Positions 34,617 through 43,252 of a stretch of 64,000 nucleotides of DNA are shown here, piece by piece. The translations under genes were made by a program, and so were the position numbers. The first letter of the stretch is position 1; each line of letters starts with the position of its first letter. The stretch comes from an uncultured Eubacteriales bacterium (GTDB lineage: Bacteria; Bacillota; Clostridia; Christensenellales; Aristaeellaceae). A model generated the notes under the pieces. The model saw only the letters and a program-made list of their open reading frames with translations. It was not told the origin of the DNA and ran no database searches. Location: assembly GCA_902761755.1 (NCBI GenBank), contig CACWLP010000003.1, positions 1 through 64,000 of the forward strand. Reading direction: 5' to 3'.

Positions 34617-35567
34617 ATGGAAATGCGACGCTGCGGAATGACGCTGGTTCTTGCGCTGATCATGACGGCCCTGCTCCTGCCCGCGCCGGGCGCGGCAGCG
34701 GACACGATCGTGGATCTGCCCATTGATTTTACGCCCGGGATGCCCCTGCAGGCGACGTTCGAGCAGGGCGTGAAGGTGTATGACGATCCTTCCATCCACG
34801 TGGAGTATTATTCCGAGAGGAGCACCGAATTGAGCTGCACCTATTATGTGGCGGACATCAAAATCGCCACGGCCGCGCAGCTGCGGACGGAATCCGCCGC
34901 CGGCGGAGAGAAGGGCTTCACCAGCCGCCAGCGTGTGCCCGTGCATATCATGGCCAGGCGCATGAACGCCGCGGTGGCCCTGGACGGGGATTATTACGGC
35001 GAGCATCCCGGCGCGCTGGTGCTGCGGCAGGGGGTGATCTTCCGGGGCGTGCAGGAAACGTATCACGATCTGCTGCTCATTGATGAAGACGGAGATTTCC
35101 ACGTGATCCTGGCGGGAAACCGGGATACGGAGGAGGGCTACGGCAACACCTTCCCTTCCACGCCCGTAACCGAGGAGCAACTGACGTACACCGAGGACGG
35201 AAAGAAGATCATCAACGGCTTTGATTTCGGCCCCTGCATCATCCTCAACGGCGAAGCGGTGGAGGCGAATCCCCGGTCCATCGTGCATCCGCACAAGACC
35301 CAGTCCTGGAACCGGGCGCAGCGGATCTGCCTGTGCCAGATGGGGCCGCTGGAATACCGCATCGTGGCGGTGGCGCACTTCGGCCTGAGCGTGCAGGACA
35401 TGACCAAGCTGGTGCTTTCTCTGGGCGGGGTGCAGACCGCGTACATGTTCGACGGCGGCGAAAGCGCGCAGATCGCTTTCCTGGGGCGCAAGATCAACAA
35501 CGTAAACGGCTCCCAGCCCCGGGATGTGTGCGACTGCATTTATTTCGCCAGCGCCTATCAGCCGTGA
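34617..35567 (+). CDS. Secreted phosphodiester glycosidase family protein (NAGPA domain)
   Basis: 316 residues. A signal peptide (residues 8-28, ending GAAA) precedes a NAGPA domain: VALDGDYYGEHPG, FGPCIILNGEAV, then the closing AYMFDGGESAQIAFLG, the typical DGG motif. Family members hydrolyse GlcNAc-1-phosphodiester linkages on wall polymers or glycoconjugates. ATG 34617 is used; ATG 34623 is an alternative with a closer GAGG. The stop is 10 bases before the Lgt-like gene, so the two are an operon, perhaps acting on envelope glycopolymers. Confidence 0.8.
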   Translation: MEMRRCGMTLVLALIMTALLLPAPGAAADTIVDLPIDFTPGMPLQATFEQGVKVYDDPSIHVEYYSERSTELSCTYYVADIKIATAAQLRTESAAGGEKGFTSRQRVPVHIMARRMNAAVALDGDYYGEHPGALVLRQGVIFRGVQETYHDLLLIDEDGDFHVILAGNRDTEEGYGNTFPSTPVTEEQLTYTEDGKKIINGFDFGPCIILNGEAVEANPRSIVHPHKTQSWNRAQRICLCQMGPLEYRIVAVAHFGLSVQDMTKLVLSLGGVQTAYMFDGGESAQIAFLGRKINNVNGSQPRDVCDCIYFASAYQP

Positions 35568-35577
35568 GGAAAAGAGC

Positions 35578-36552
35578 ATGATCAATACGAGCTACGTTTT
35601 CTGGATGGCCGACAGCGTGCTGGTCTGCGCCGCGGTGCACTATTGCCTGGCGGCGGGGCTCAAAAGGCGCGGCCTGCTTTCGGCGGTCACCTGCGTGTTT
35701 TCCACGGCGCTGGGCATCGTCCTGGCGCGGCTGGCCTACTGCCTGATCCAGATCAATTACGTGGTGTACGACGGGTTCTGGGAAACGGTATGGAGCGGAG
35801 AAATCTCCTATACCAGCTATTACGGCGGCATGGCGGGGGCCATCCTGGGAGCCTGGCTGGGGGCGGTCGCCACCGGGAACAGGCCCATGCAGGCGCTGAA
35901 CGCCTGGGCGCCCGCCGGGGCGCTGATGGCGGCCCAGGCAAGGTTCGCGGAGTATTTCCTGGACAGGCTGGGGGCGGGGAGATATCTGGAAGCCCCGGCG
36001 GTGAAGTTTTTCCCGCTGGCCATCGGCAACGAATATGACGAATGGTACCTGGCGGTGTTCATGCTGGCGGGGTTTGCGTACCTGGCGATATTCATCGTTT
36101 CTCTCGTGCGGTTCAAAAAGGCACGGTTCATGCGCACGCTGTTTTATCTGTGCCTGGTGCAGGTGATCCTGGAGAGCCTGCGGAACCAGAGCCTGATCTG
36201 GAGCGAATTTGTGCGGGCGGAGCAGCTGCTGTGCATGGTGGCGGCGGAAGCCGTGCTGGTTGTGGTTGGCGTCCGGCTGCGGCGGCGGGGCGAACCCCCC
36301 GTCCGGGCGTTTCTGCCGGCGGCAGCGGGGCTGCTGTGCGCCGGGGTGTTCGTCGCGGTGGAATTTGTGCTGGGGAACAAGCTGTTTGCCAGCAGCGCGG
36401 CGGAGGATCTGGATTTTTATGATGAAGCCGGCGGCGGGGACACCCTGAAGCGGCTTCTGGCTTACGGCGTCATGGCCCTGGGGCTGGCGCTGCTGGGCGT
36501 ATTGGAATGCCGGCTGATGCGCCGGGCGCGCGATAAAGATCTGTTTGCGTGA
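35578..36552 (+). CDS. Lgt-like (prolipoprotein diacylglyceryl transferase fold) membrane protein
   Basis: 324 residues with about seven membrane segments. The stretch YTSYYGGMAGAILGAWLGA and the following QARFAEYFLDRLGAGRYLE resemble the Lgt core (GGLLGAILGG and RIGNFINGE), but the canonical GNFxN is altered and the active-site His is not evident. It is therefore a divergent Lgt paralog, possibly moving another lipid group, rather than Lgt itself. ATG 35578 has GAGGAAAA upstream. Confidence 0.7.
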   Translation: MINTSYVFWMADSVLVCAAVHYCLAAGLKRRGLLSAVTCVFSTALGIVLARLAYCLIQINYVVYDGFWETVWSGEISYTSYYGGMAGAILGAWLGAVATGNRPMQALNAWAPAGALMAAQARFAEYFLDRLGAGRYLEAPAVKFFPLAIGNEYDEWYLAVFMLAGFAYLAIFIVSLVRFKKARFMRTLFYLCLVQVILESLRNQSLIWSEFVRAEQLLCMVAAEAVLVVVGVRLRRRGEPPVRAFLPAAAGLLCAGVFVAVEFVLGNKLFASSAAEDLDFYDEAGGGDTLKRLLAYGVMALGLALLGVLECRLMRRARDKDLFA

Positions 36553-36607
36553 GCGCGGCGGACAGGACGGCGGGGGAGAAAAGCCCCGCCGTCTTCTGCG
36601 TCCGCGC

Positions 36608-36636
36608 TTGTGTTTTCCCGCGGACTGGGGTATAAT
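36608..36636 (+). promoter_or_regulatory. Promoter of the M50-scpAB operon
   Basis: TTGTGT (36608-36613), 17 bases, TATAAT (36631-36636); GAAGGGGG follows 18 bases later. Confidence 0.7.
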
Positions 36637-36668
36637 GAATCAAACGATACCGGAAGGGGGCGCATAGC

Positions 36669-37487
36669 GTGGGCATTCTTTCCCAACTGCAGAATGATCC
36701 CAGGGCGACGCTGATCGCCCTGCTGTATCAGATCCCGGCGGTGCTCATCGCCCTGACCCTCCACGAGCTGGCCCACGGCTACGCGGCCCTGAAATGCGGC
36801 GACCCCACGGCGCAGATGATGGGGAGGCTCAGCTTCAATCCCCTCCGGCACCTGGACCCCATGGGCACGCTGTTCATGTTCCTGTTCGGCTTCGGCTGGG
36901 CCAAGCCCGTGCCGGTGAACCCGCGGAATTACAAAAACTTCCGCCGGGACGATATCATCGTATCCGTGGCGGGGATCCTGATGAACCTTTGCCTGTTCCT
37001 GCTGTCCGCCCTGCTGATCGTGGGCGTCAACGAGCTGATGTGGGATCCGGCACTTTGGGCCGAGGAAAAACGCAGCTATTTCGTCAGCCTGCGGGAATAC
37101 ACGGTAACGATAAAAGAAACGCTCCTGACGGTAAGGGAAACGCCTTTGTTCGATTATTACAGGGCCTATATGCGCACGCCGTGGCTGGAATACGTGCTGC
37201 GGTTCCTCAAGGGCTTTGCCTGGCTGAACATGGGGCTGGCGCTGTTCAATCTGCTGCCCATTCCGCCCCTGGACGGCTATCACCTGCTGAACGATATTTT
37301 CCTGCGGGGGAAGCTGCATCTGTCGGCTAAAACGGTGCGGTATATTTCCCTGGGGTTCATGGCGCTGATTTTCCTGCCGCGGTTCCTGGGGCTGCCCAAT
37401 ATCGTGGGCGGCGGGCTGAGCACGGCGGTGGATTTTTTGCAGGAACACGTGCTGGGCGCGATCCTGGCCGTTTTCGGATTGAGGTAA
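36669..37487 (+). CDS. Site-2 protease family (M50) membrane metalloprotease
   Basis: 272 residues, GTG start at 36669. The zinc site HELAH lies at about residue 36 in the second membrane segment, and NLLPIPPLDG (about 197-206) carries the second metal-ligand Asp. Four to five membrane helices and no PDZ domain, so it is of the short YwhC type. Role in intramembrane cleavage of an unknown partner. It heads the scpA-scpB operon, an arrangement common in Firmicutes. Confidence 0.87.
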   Translation: MGILSQLQNDPRATLIALLYQIPAVLIALTLHELAHGYAALKCGDPTAQMMGRLSFNPLRHLDPMGTLFMFLFGFGWAKPVPVNPRNYKNFRRDDIIVSVAGILMNLCLFLLSALLIVGVNELMWDPALWAEEKRSYFVSLREYTVTIKETLLTVRETPLFDYYRAYMRTPWLEYVLRFLKGFAWLNMGLALFNLLPIPPLDGYHLLNDIFLRGKLHLSAKTVRYISLGFMALIFLPRFLGLPNIVGGGLSTAVDFLQEHVLGAILAVFGLR

Positions 37488-37490
37488 CCC

Positions 37491-38249
37491 ATGGCGCTGA
37501 CATTGCATCTGAAGGATTTCGACGGGCCGCTGGACATGCTTTTGTTCCTGATCGGCAAGGCGAAGATCGACATTCGGGATATTTTTGTTTCTCAGGTGAC
37601 GGACCAGTATATCCAATCGGTGCAGAACGCGCCGGACCTGGATATGGACGACGCCAGCGCGTTCATCGCCATGGCCGCCACGCTGCTGGAGATCAAGAGC
37701 AGGGCGCTGCTGCCCAAGCCGAAAACCGAAGAGGAGGAGGACCCGGAGCAGGCCTTGATCCGCCAGCTGGAGGAATACCAGCGCTTCAAGCAGATCGCCC
37801 AGGATATGCAGGGGTTTGAAAAAGCGGCGGCGCTGATGTACCAGAAGCTGCCGGAGGAATACCCCCTGCCGCCGCCCACCCTGGAATTGACGGGGATCAC
37901 CCTGGAAGGCCTCATTGCCGCCTTTGCCCGGGTGATGGCCCGGACGGAGGAAAAGGAGGACAGGCCGGAGGCCGCCGCCCGGCGCATCATTCGGGACGAA
38001 TACACCGTGCCGCGCTGCACCGCCCATATCCTCAGGCGGCTGAAAAAAGGGCCGGTCCGGTTTGAAGAACTGTTTTCCAAGGATCCCACCCGGGACGAGG
38101 TGGTGACGCTGTTCCTGGCGCTGCTGGAGCTTCTGCGCCTGGGCCGCGCCGCCGTGAAGCAGGAAGGGATCTTTGGGGAGATGCGGGTGGAAGCCCGGGA
38201 GATAGACAGCGATACGGAAGGAACGATGGAAATCGATGGATACGCCTGA
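37491..38249 (+). CDS. scpA: Segregation and condensation protein ScpA
   Basis: Kleisin subunit of the SMC-ScpAB condensin. 252 residues, starting MALTLHLKDFDGPLDMLLFL, the diagnostic N-terminus, with IDIRDIFVSQVTDQYI next. ATG 37491 lies 3 bases after the M50 stop. The C-terminal winged helix would bind the SMC head. It overlaps scpB by 14 bases. Confidence 0.94.
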   Translation: MALTLHLKDFDGPLDMLLFLIGKAKIDIRDIFVSQVTDQYIQSVQNAPDLDMDDASAFIAMAATLLEIKSRALLPKPKTEEEEDPEQALIRQLEEYQRFKQIAQDMQGFEKAAALMYQKLPEEYPLPPPTLELTGITLEGLIAAFARVMARTEEKEDRPEAAARRIIRDEYTVPRCTAHILRRLKKGPVRFEELFSKDPTRDEVVTLFLALLELLRLGRAAVKQEGIFGEMRVEAREIDSDTEGTMEIDGYA

Positions 38250-38787
38250 TCTGGCCCATGTGATCGAGGCCATCCTGTTCGTCGCCGGGGAGCCGGTGGA
38301 CGTGAGGGAACTGCAGAAAGCGCTGGAGGTCACCGAGGATGAAACCCGCCTGGCCATCGACGCCTTGGACAGCGATTACAGCTATCACCGTCGGGGCATC
38401 TGCTTGAAGCGCTTCGGCACCCACATCCAACTGAGCACCCGGGCGGAATATGCGCCCTATGTGGAAAGGCTTCTGCAGCCCATCCAGAAGCAGAGCCTCA
38501 GCCAGTCCGCCATGGAGACGCTGGCGGTGGTGGCCTACCGGCAGCCGGTGACGAAGCTGGAGATCGAGGCCGTGCGGGGCGTGAAATGCGATTATTCGGT
38601 GCAGAGCCTGGCGCGCAAGGGGCTGATCGAGGAAGTGGGGCGCAAGGAAGCCCTGGGCCGGCCGATTCTGTACGGCACCACCGACGCGTTCCTTTCCCAT
38701 TTCGGGCTTTCCTCCCTGGACGACCTGCCCAGGCCGCCGGAAGCGGAAAACGCCGAAGCGGAAGACAGCGATCCCCTGGTGCCGTAA
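38236..38787 (+). CDS. scpB: Segregation and condensation protein ScpB
   Basis: 183 residues with the family motifs VIEAILFVAGEPV, SQSAMETLAVVAYRQPVTK and the VRGV-x-C pattern of the second winged helix. Partner of ScpA in the condensin complex that compacts the replicated origin region. Starts inside scpA, so translation is coupled. Confidence 0.94.
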   Translation: MDTPDLAHVIEAILFVAGEPVDVRELQKALEVTEDETRLAIDALDSDYSYHRRGICLKRFGTHIQLSTRAEYAPYVERLLQPIQKQSLSQSAMETLAVVAYRQPVTKLEIEAVRGVKCDYSVQSLARKGLIEEVGRKEALGRPILYGTTDAFLSHFGLSSLDDLPRPPEAENAEAEDSDPLVP

Positions 38788-38802
38788 AGGGGAGAAAAGC
38801 GT

Positions 38803-39393
38803 ATGAAAAAGATCCGGCGGATATCGGCGGACAGGCCGTTTTCCCTGTGCGTGCAGCCCGCTTTCCTGATCGGCACCAAGAATGAGGACGGCACGCCCGA
38901 TTTTGCGCCCATTACCTGGGTCAGCGCCACCTGCGGACAGGGAGAGGATTACCTGCTGGTGATCAGCATGTTCGGCGGCAAGCGGACCAGGCGGAACGTG
39001 GAGCGCAGCGGCGTCCTGAGCGCCAATCTGGTGAGCGTCGACATGCTGCCCATCATGGATTACTGCGGCACCCGTCACGCCGGGGACGGGAAAATGGACG
39101 CCTTTCCCTGGGGCATCGGCCGGGGAGAAAAGGTGGACGTGCCCACGCTGGACGCCAGCCGCTGGGTCTATGAATGCGAAGTGGAAAAGACCGTGGAGAT
39201 CGGGCAGTCCGCTACGTTTTTCTGCCGGATCCGGAACATTCAGATCGACGCCGCCGCGCGCTTTCAGGACGCCTTCGACGTGGACCTGACAAAGCTGGAT
39301 CCGGTGATCTATTCGGGAAAATACCACAATATCGGGAAGATGCTGGGCTGTATCGGCGATTTTTCAACACAGATGGGAGATGAAAAACAATGA
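38803..39393 (+). CDS. Flavin reductase-like / FMN-binding split-barrel protein
   Basis: 196 residues. The N-terminal half shows the split-barrel pattern (RPFSLCVQPAFLIGTKNEDG, then ITWVSATCGQGEDYLLVI and the GGKRTRRNVERSG stretch typical of flavin-reductase family proteins). It probably binds FMN; substrate unknown. Its stop overlaps the start of the deoB-PNP gene, so it is co-translated with it. Confidence 0.8.
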   Translation: MKKIRRISADRPFSLCVQPAFLIGTKNEDGTPDFAPITWVSATCGQGEDYLLVISMFGGKRTRRNVERSGVLSANLVSVDMLPIMDYCGTRHAGDGKMDAFPWGIGRGEKVDVPTLDASRWVYECEVEKTVEIGQSATFFCRIRNIQIDAAARFQDAFDVDLTKLDPVIYSGKYHNIGKMLGCIGDFSTQMGDEKQ

Positions 39394-41372
39394 AGCGGGT
39401 GATCTGGATCGTGCTGGACAGCGCGGGGGCGGGATATCTGCCTGACGCGGCGAAATTCGGCGACGAAGGCGCCAATACCATCGGCCACATTGCGGAAAGA
39501 ATGGAATTGAAGATCCCCCACATGCTCTCCATGGGCCTGGGGTATCTGCCGGGGCTGCATCTGCCCGAAACGGCGGGCAACGGGGCCTACGGCCGGGCCA
39601 TCGAGAAAAGCGCGGGGAAGGACACCACCACCGGGCACTGGGAAATGGCCGGCGTCACGGTGAAGCAGCCGTTCCCGCTGTATCCGGACGGCTTTCCCCA
39701 AGAGGTCATGGACGCATTTGAAAAAGCCATCGGCAGAAAGACGCTGGGCAACAAGCCCGCCTCCGGCACCGCCATCCTGGACGAGCTGGGGGAGGAGCAC
39801 ATGCGCACGGGCTGCCCTATCGTGTATACCTCCGGGGACAGCGTGTTCCAGATCGCCTGCCACGAGGAGATCGTGCCCGTGGATCAGCTGTATGCAATGT
39901 GCGAAACAGCCCGGGCGCTTCTGCAGGGAAAGCACGGCGTGGGCCGTGTGATCGCCCGGCCCTTTATCGGCACGGGCAAAGGCGCCTTCCAGCGCACCGG
40001 GCGGCGGCGGGACTTTTCCCTGAAGCCCGTTTCGCCCTCCGTGCTGGACGTGCTCAAGGACGCGGGGTATGAAACCCTGGGGGTAGGCAAGATCGAGGAT
40101 ATTTTCGCCCATCAGGGCCTGACCGGCAGCAACCACGCCGCCGGGAACCCCGCCTGCATCGACGCCACGCTGGAGTATATGAAGAAGGACTTCGACGGGC
40201 TGCTCTTCACCAACCTGGTGGATTTCGATTCCGTGTACGGCCATCGGCGGGACGTGGAGGGGTATGGGAAAGCCCTGGAGTATTTCGATGAGAGGCTGCC
40301 GGAGATCCAGGCGCTGATGGGGGAGGACGATCTGCTCATCATCACCGCGGACCACGGCTGCGATCCGGCCTATACCGGCACCGATCATACCCGGGAATAC
40401 GTGCCGCTGCTTTTGTGGAAGAAGGGCATGCGGGGCCAGCACCCCATCGGCACCCGGGGGACCTTCGCCGATACCGCCGCCACGGTGTGCGAGTATTTCG
40501 GGCTGGCCGAGCGGTTCGGCGCGGAATCGTACCTGAAGGAGATCGAAGCCGGATGCGAGGAGGAAATGAAGCGCATCCAGCGGGCGGCCGACGCGGTGGA
40601 GCAGGCCCTGGGCCGGGCGGACACCGCCGTGGTGCTGGGCAGCGGCCTGGGGGATTTCGGCAGCGTCCTTAACGATGCCCGGGAGATCCCTTACCGGGAT
40701 ATCCCCGGCTTTCCCCGCACCACCGTGGCGGGCCACGCCGGAAAAATGATCGCCGGCATGCTGGGCGAAAAAAAGGTGCTGCTGATGAGCGGGCGGTTCC
40801 ACAGCTATGAAGGGCATTCCATGGCGGACGTGACGCTGCCCATCCGGGTGATGAAGCGGCTGGGAGTCAAAAACCTGATCCTCACCAACGCTGCCGGCGG
40901 CATCAATGCGGATTTTGCCGCCGGATGCCTGATGCTGATCACCGATTTCATCAATCTGTCCGGCAAGAACCCGCTGACCGGGCCGAATCTGGACGCCTTC
41001 GGCCCCCGGTTCCCGGATATGAGCAACGCCTATGACCGCGCCCTGCGCACCATCACCCAGATCCGCGCGTCGGAACTGGGCATCGATCTTCGCCGGGGTG
41101 TATACTGCTGGATGAACGGGCCCACCTATGAATCCCCGGCGGAAATCCGCATGGCGATGATCCTGGGGGCCGACGCGGTGGGCATGTCCACGGTGCCCGA
41201 AACCATCGTGGCCCGGCACTGCGGCATGAAGGTGCTGGGGATCAGCTGCATCACCAATATGGCCGCCGGGCTCACCGACAAGCCCATCAATCACCAGGAG
41301 GTCATTGAAACGGGCCGGCGGGTGCGGGGTGATTTCGCCGCGCTGCTGACGGCGGTGATCCAGACCGTGTAA
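39390..41372 (+). CDS. deoB: Phosphopentomutase fused to purine nucleoside phosphorylase (660 aa)
   Basis: Residues 1 to about 388 are a complete phosphopentomutase: IVLDSAGAGY with metal ligand Asp10, the phosphorylated threonine in KDTTTGHWEM, and ITADHGCDPAYTGTDHTREY. Residues from about 393 are a complete PNP: LGSGLGDFG, GHAGKM (phosphate site), TNAAGGIN, NGPTYESPAEI, GMSTVPETI. No stop separates them. The enzymes act consecutively: nucleoside + phosphate to base and (deoxy)ribose-1-phosphate, then isomerisation to the 5-phosphate. An ATG at 40566 preceded by GAGGAGGAA lies at the domain border and could permit separate synthesis of the PNP part. Confidence 0.93.
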   Translation: MKRVIWIVLDSAGAGYLPDAAKFGDEGANTIGHIAERMELKIPHMLSMGLGYLPGLHLPETAGNGAYGRAIEKSAGKDTTTGHWEMAGVTVKQPFPLYPDGFPQEVMDAFEKAIGRKTLGNKPASGTAILDELGEEHMRTGCPIVYTSGDSVFQIACHEEIVPVDQLYAMCETARALLQGKHGVGRVIARPFIGTGKGAFQRTGRRRDFSLKPVSPSVLDVLKDAGYETLGVGKIEDIFAHQGLTGSNHAAGNPACIDATLEYMKKDFDGLLFTNLVDFDSVYGHRRDVEGYGKALEYFDERLPEIQALMGEDDLLIITADHGCDPAYTGTDHTREYVPLLLWKKGMRGQHPIGTRGTFADTAATVCEYFGLAERFGAESYLKEIEAGCEEEMKRIQRAADAVEQALGRADTAVVLGSGLGDFGSVLNDAREIPYRDIPGFPRTTVAGHAGKMIAGMLGEKKVLLMSGRFHSYEGHSMADVTLPIRVMKRLGVKNLILTNAAGGINADFAAGCLMLITDFINLSGKNPLTGPNLDAFGPRFPDMSNAYDRALRTITQIRASELGIDLRRGVYCWMNGPTYESPAEIRMAMILGADAVGMSTVPETIVARHCGMKVLGISCITNMAAGLTDKPINHQEVIETGRRVRGDFAALLTAVIQTV

Positions 41373-41381
41373 AGCGCCATC

Positions 41382-41415
41382 GGCCGCTCCGTAAGGATAC
41401 GGGGCGGCCTTTTTT
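41382..41415 (+). terminator. Terminator of the M50-scpAB-deoB operon
   Basis: GGCCGCTCCGT pairs with ACGGGGCGGCC, followed by TTTTTT. A second hairpin (AGCCGCCGTTTC / GAAACGGCGGCT, 41426-41457) next to it may serve the convergent minus-strand gene. Confidence 0.88.
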
Positions 41416-41471
41416 AGTAGCAATAAGCCGCCGTTTCCGTTGGGAGAAACGGCGGCTGTTTGATGCGGTTT

Positions 41472-43208
41472 TCAGGGATTGTTTTGCAGATTGATCTGAT
41501 CGATCTCCCGCTTGGACATGAGACGGGTACAATGCTCGCAGGGGCTCATCTTGGGGAAGCGCTCGTTGAACTCGCCGTAGGTGATGGCCGTCAGGGGCAG
41601 GAAACGCTTGCTGACGCTGGAGCAGTTGGGGTCCTCGTGGAAATAGCGCCCGCCGTCCGGATTGTAATAGATGATCATTTCGTCGTCGGGATAATCCAGG
41701 CGGCGGCCCGTATCGTCCCAGATGAGCACCTTGGTGTTCACCTTGATATGATCCCACAGCCACTTCATGCTCTGGCCCTGGTCGTTCCGGTCCTTCTGCA
41801 CGCGGATGCAGCCGTGGCTGGCCTTGCGGCCCAGCCGGGTTTTCGTGAAGGAATAATCCCGTTCGCTTTCCGGCGTATCGGCGTCGCCCTTGTAAGGCAC
41901 CTCGTGAATGGCGCAGCCGCCGTTGATGCGCAGGCCGTAAGGACAGTACAGATTGCCGGCGGGGAAGCCGCCCATGCGGCTGATCATCAGGAATTCCCCG
42001 GCGGGTGTCTCGTTCCAGGACTGTTCGGAGTTGTTCAGGCCGGTGGAGACCAGCAGCTTCCCGATGCACTTGCCTTCCTGGAAAATGTACATGGTCTGGG
42101 TCAGCTTGTCCACCAGCAGGCCGTAATCGGTCCGGGGCGTGACGGTTTTGAGCAGGGACGTTTTCACATACCCCCGGATCAGCGCGTCCGTGACGCCGTA
42201 GCCGGGGCGGGAATTGTTCCGGGGGCCGTAGGAGGAATTATAGGCTTCCACCAGCGTCCAGCCGTCGTTCCGGGTCTCCAGCACGTGAACGCCCTGGGAT
42301 TCGTAGGTGATTTCTCCCACCACGTTGCTCTTGGCCGTGGAGGGATCCGGGTCCCGGCGCAGGCGGTACACCTTCGTCTGGTCGCCGCTGATGACGGTGA
42401 TGGGCTCGGTCATGACCGCCCAGATCGCATCTTCGTTCAGGATGCCGACGGGCAGCGTCCAGTAGCCCTCGTTCTCTTCCTTGGCGGATACGGCGCTGGG
42501 GATCACGACACCGGGGGTGGGCCGGGGCGTGGGCGAGGGCAGGGGCGCGGGGGTGACCCGGTCCAGGGAAAGCAGGGAGAGGAGGATCGGGTCGTTGGCG
42601 ACGCCCTGCAGGTCGATGAGGATCACCTGCAGATCGTAGCGGCCGTGGGGCAGCCGCCGGCCGTCCACGGTGCCGTTCCAGGTAAATTCGTTGTCGCCCG
42701 GCTCCACGGGCTCGTCCAGCACCACCCAGCCCCAGCTGTCCTGGCTCATCAGGCGCACCACCAGCGTGGCGGGCATGGTGCAGGTGACGGTGATGCCCCA
42801 GTCCTGCCCGTCCTGGAGCACCTCGTCCGCGGACAGGGAAAGGATCTGGGGGCATTCCTCGGCGATCTGCAGGGGCCGGCTGTCGCTTTCGCCGTTCAGG
42901 GACAGGCAGAGGGTATATTCCCCGGGCAGCAGCGGATAGCCGTCGTCGCCGCAGCCGTTCCAGACCAGGTTGTTGATTCCCGGCCAGGCCTCCATTTCCG
43001 TGCGGACCAGCGCGGCGGTTTCGCCCCGGGCGTTCTTTACTTCCAGTTCCGCCAGGCCTTCTGCGGGCGCGTAAAAGCTGATGCGTTCCGTGCGCCCCGG
43101 GTGGATCTCCTGGGGCGTTATGGTGAACGCGGCGGCGTCCGCGGCATGGGCGGAGCCGAAGACCCCCAGGCCCAGCAGACAAACCAGCAGGAACAGCATT
43201 TTTCGCAT
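41472..43208 (-). CDS. Secreted L,D-transpeptidase (YkuD) with extra modules (578 aa)
   Basis: ATG 43208 gives correct spacing from GAGGG; an ATG at 43214 is too close. Signal peptide residues 1-22 (ending AHA). Two beta-sandwich-like regions (residues 25-210) resemble FlgD-like or Big-type repeats. A Pro-rich linker follows (PAPLPSPTPRPTPG), then an SH3-like region, then the YkuD domain with HEVPYKG and the catalytic KASHGCIRVQ. The last 60 residues contain a conserved Cys/His set (FHEDPNCSSVS and PCEHC) that looks like a small metal-binding module. It cross-links or attaches to peptidoglycan. Confidence 0.85.
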   Translation of the reverse strand: MRKMLFLLVCLLGLGVFGSAHAADAAAFTITPQEIHPGRTERISFYAPAEGLAELEVKNARGETAALVRTEMEAWPGINNLVWNGCGDDGYPLLPGEYTLCLSLNGESDSRPLQIAEECPQILSLSADEVLQDGQDWGITVTCTMPATLVVRLMSQDSWGWVVLDEPVEPGDNEFTWNGTVDGRRLPHGRYDLQVILIDLQGVANDPILLSLLSLDRVTPAPLPSPTPRPTPGVVIPSAVSAKEENEGYWTLPVGILNEDAIWAVMTEPITVISGDQTKVYRLRRDPDPSTAKSNVVGEITYESQGVHVLETRNDGWTLVEAYNSSYGPRNNSRPGYGVTDALIRGYVKTSLLKTVTPRTDYGLLVDKLTQTMYIFQEGKCIGKLLVSTGLNNSEQSWNETPAGEFLMISRMGGFPAGNLYCPYGLRINGGCAIHEVPYKGDADTPESERDYSFTKTRLGRKASHGCIRVQKDRNDQGQSMKWLWDHIKVNTKVLIWDDTGRRLDYPDDEMIIYYNPDGGRYFHEDPNCSSVSKRFLPLTAITYGEFNERFPKMSPCEHCTRLMSKREIDQINLQNNP

Positions 43209-43252
43209 GAACATCCCTCAACAAAAATCAGAATTTGGCCGGGCGATGCGGC

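Noticed and set aside
34382..35585. A larger minus-strand gene upstream of the LRR fragment
   Set aside because: The open frame continues but lies antisense to the NAGPA gene and lacks LRR pattern, signal peptide and start signal.
40566..41372. A separate PNP gene with its own start at 40566
   Set aside because: The frame is continuous with deoB and no stop intervenes, so I annotate one fusion gene; the internal start is reported only as a possibility.
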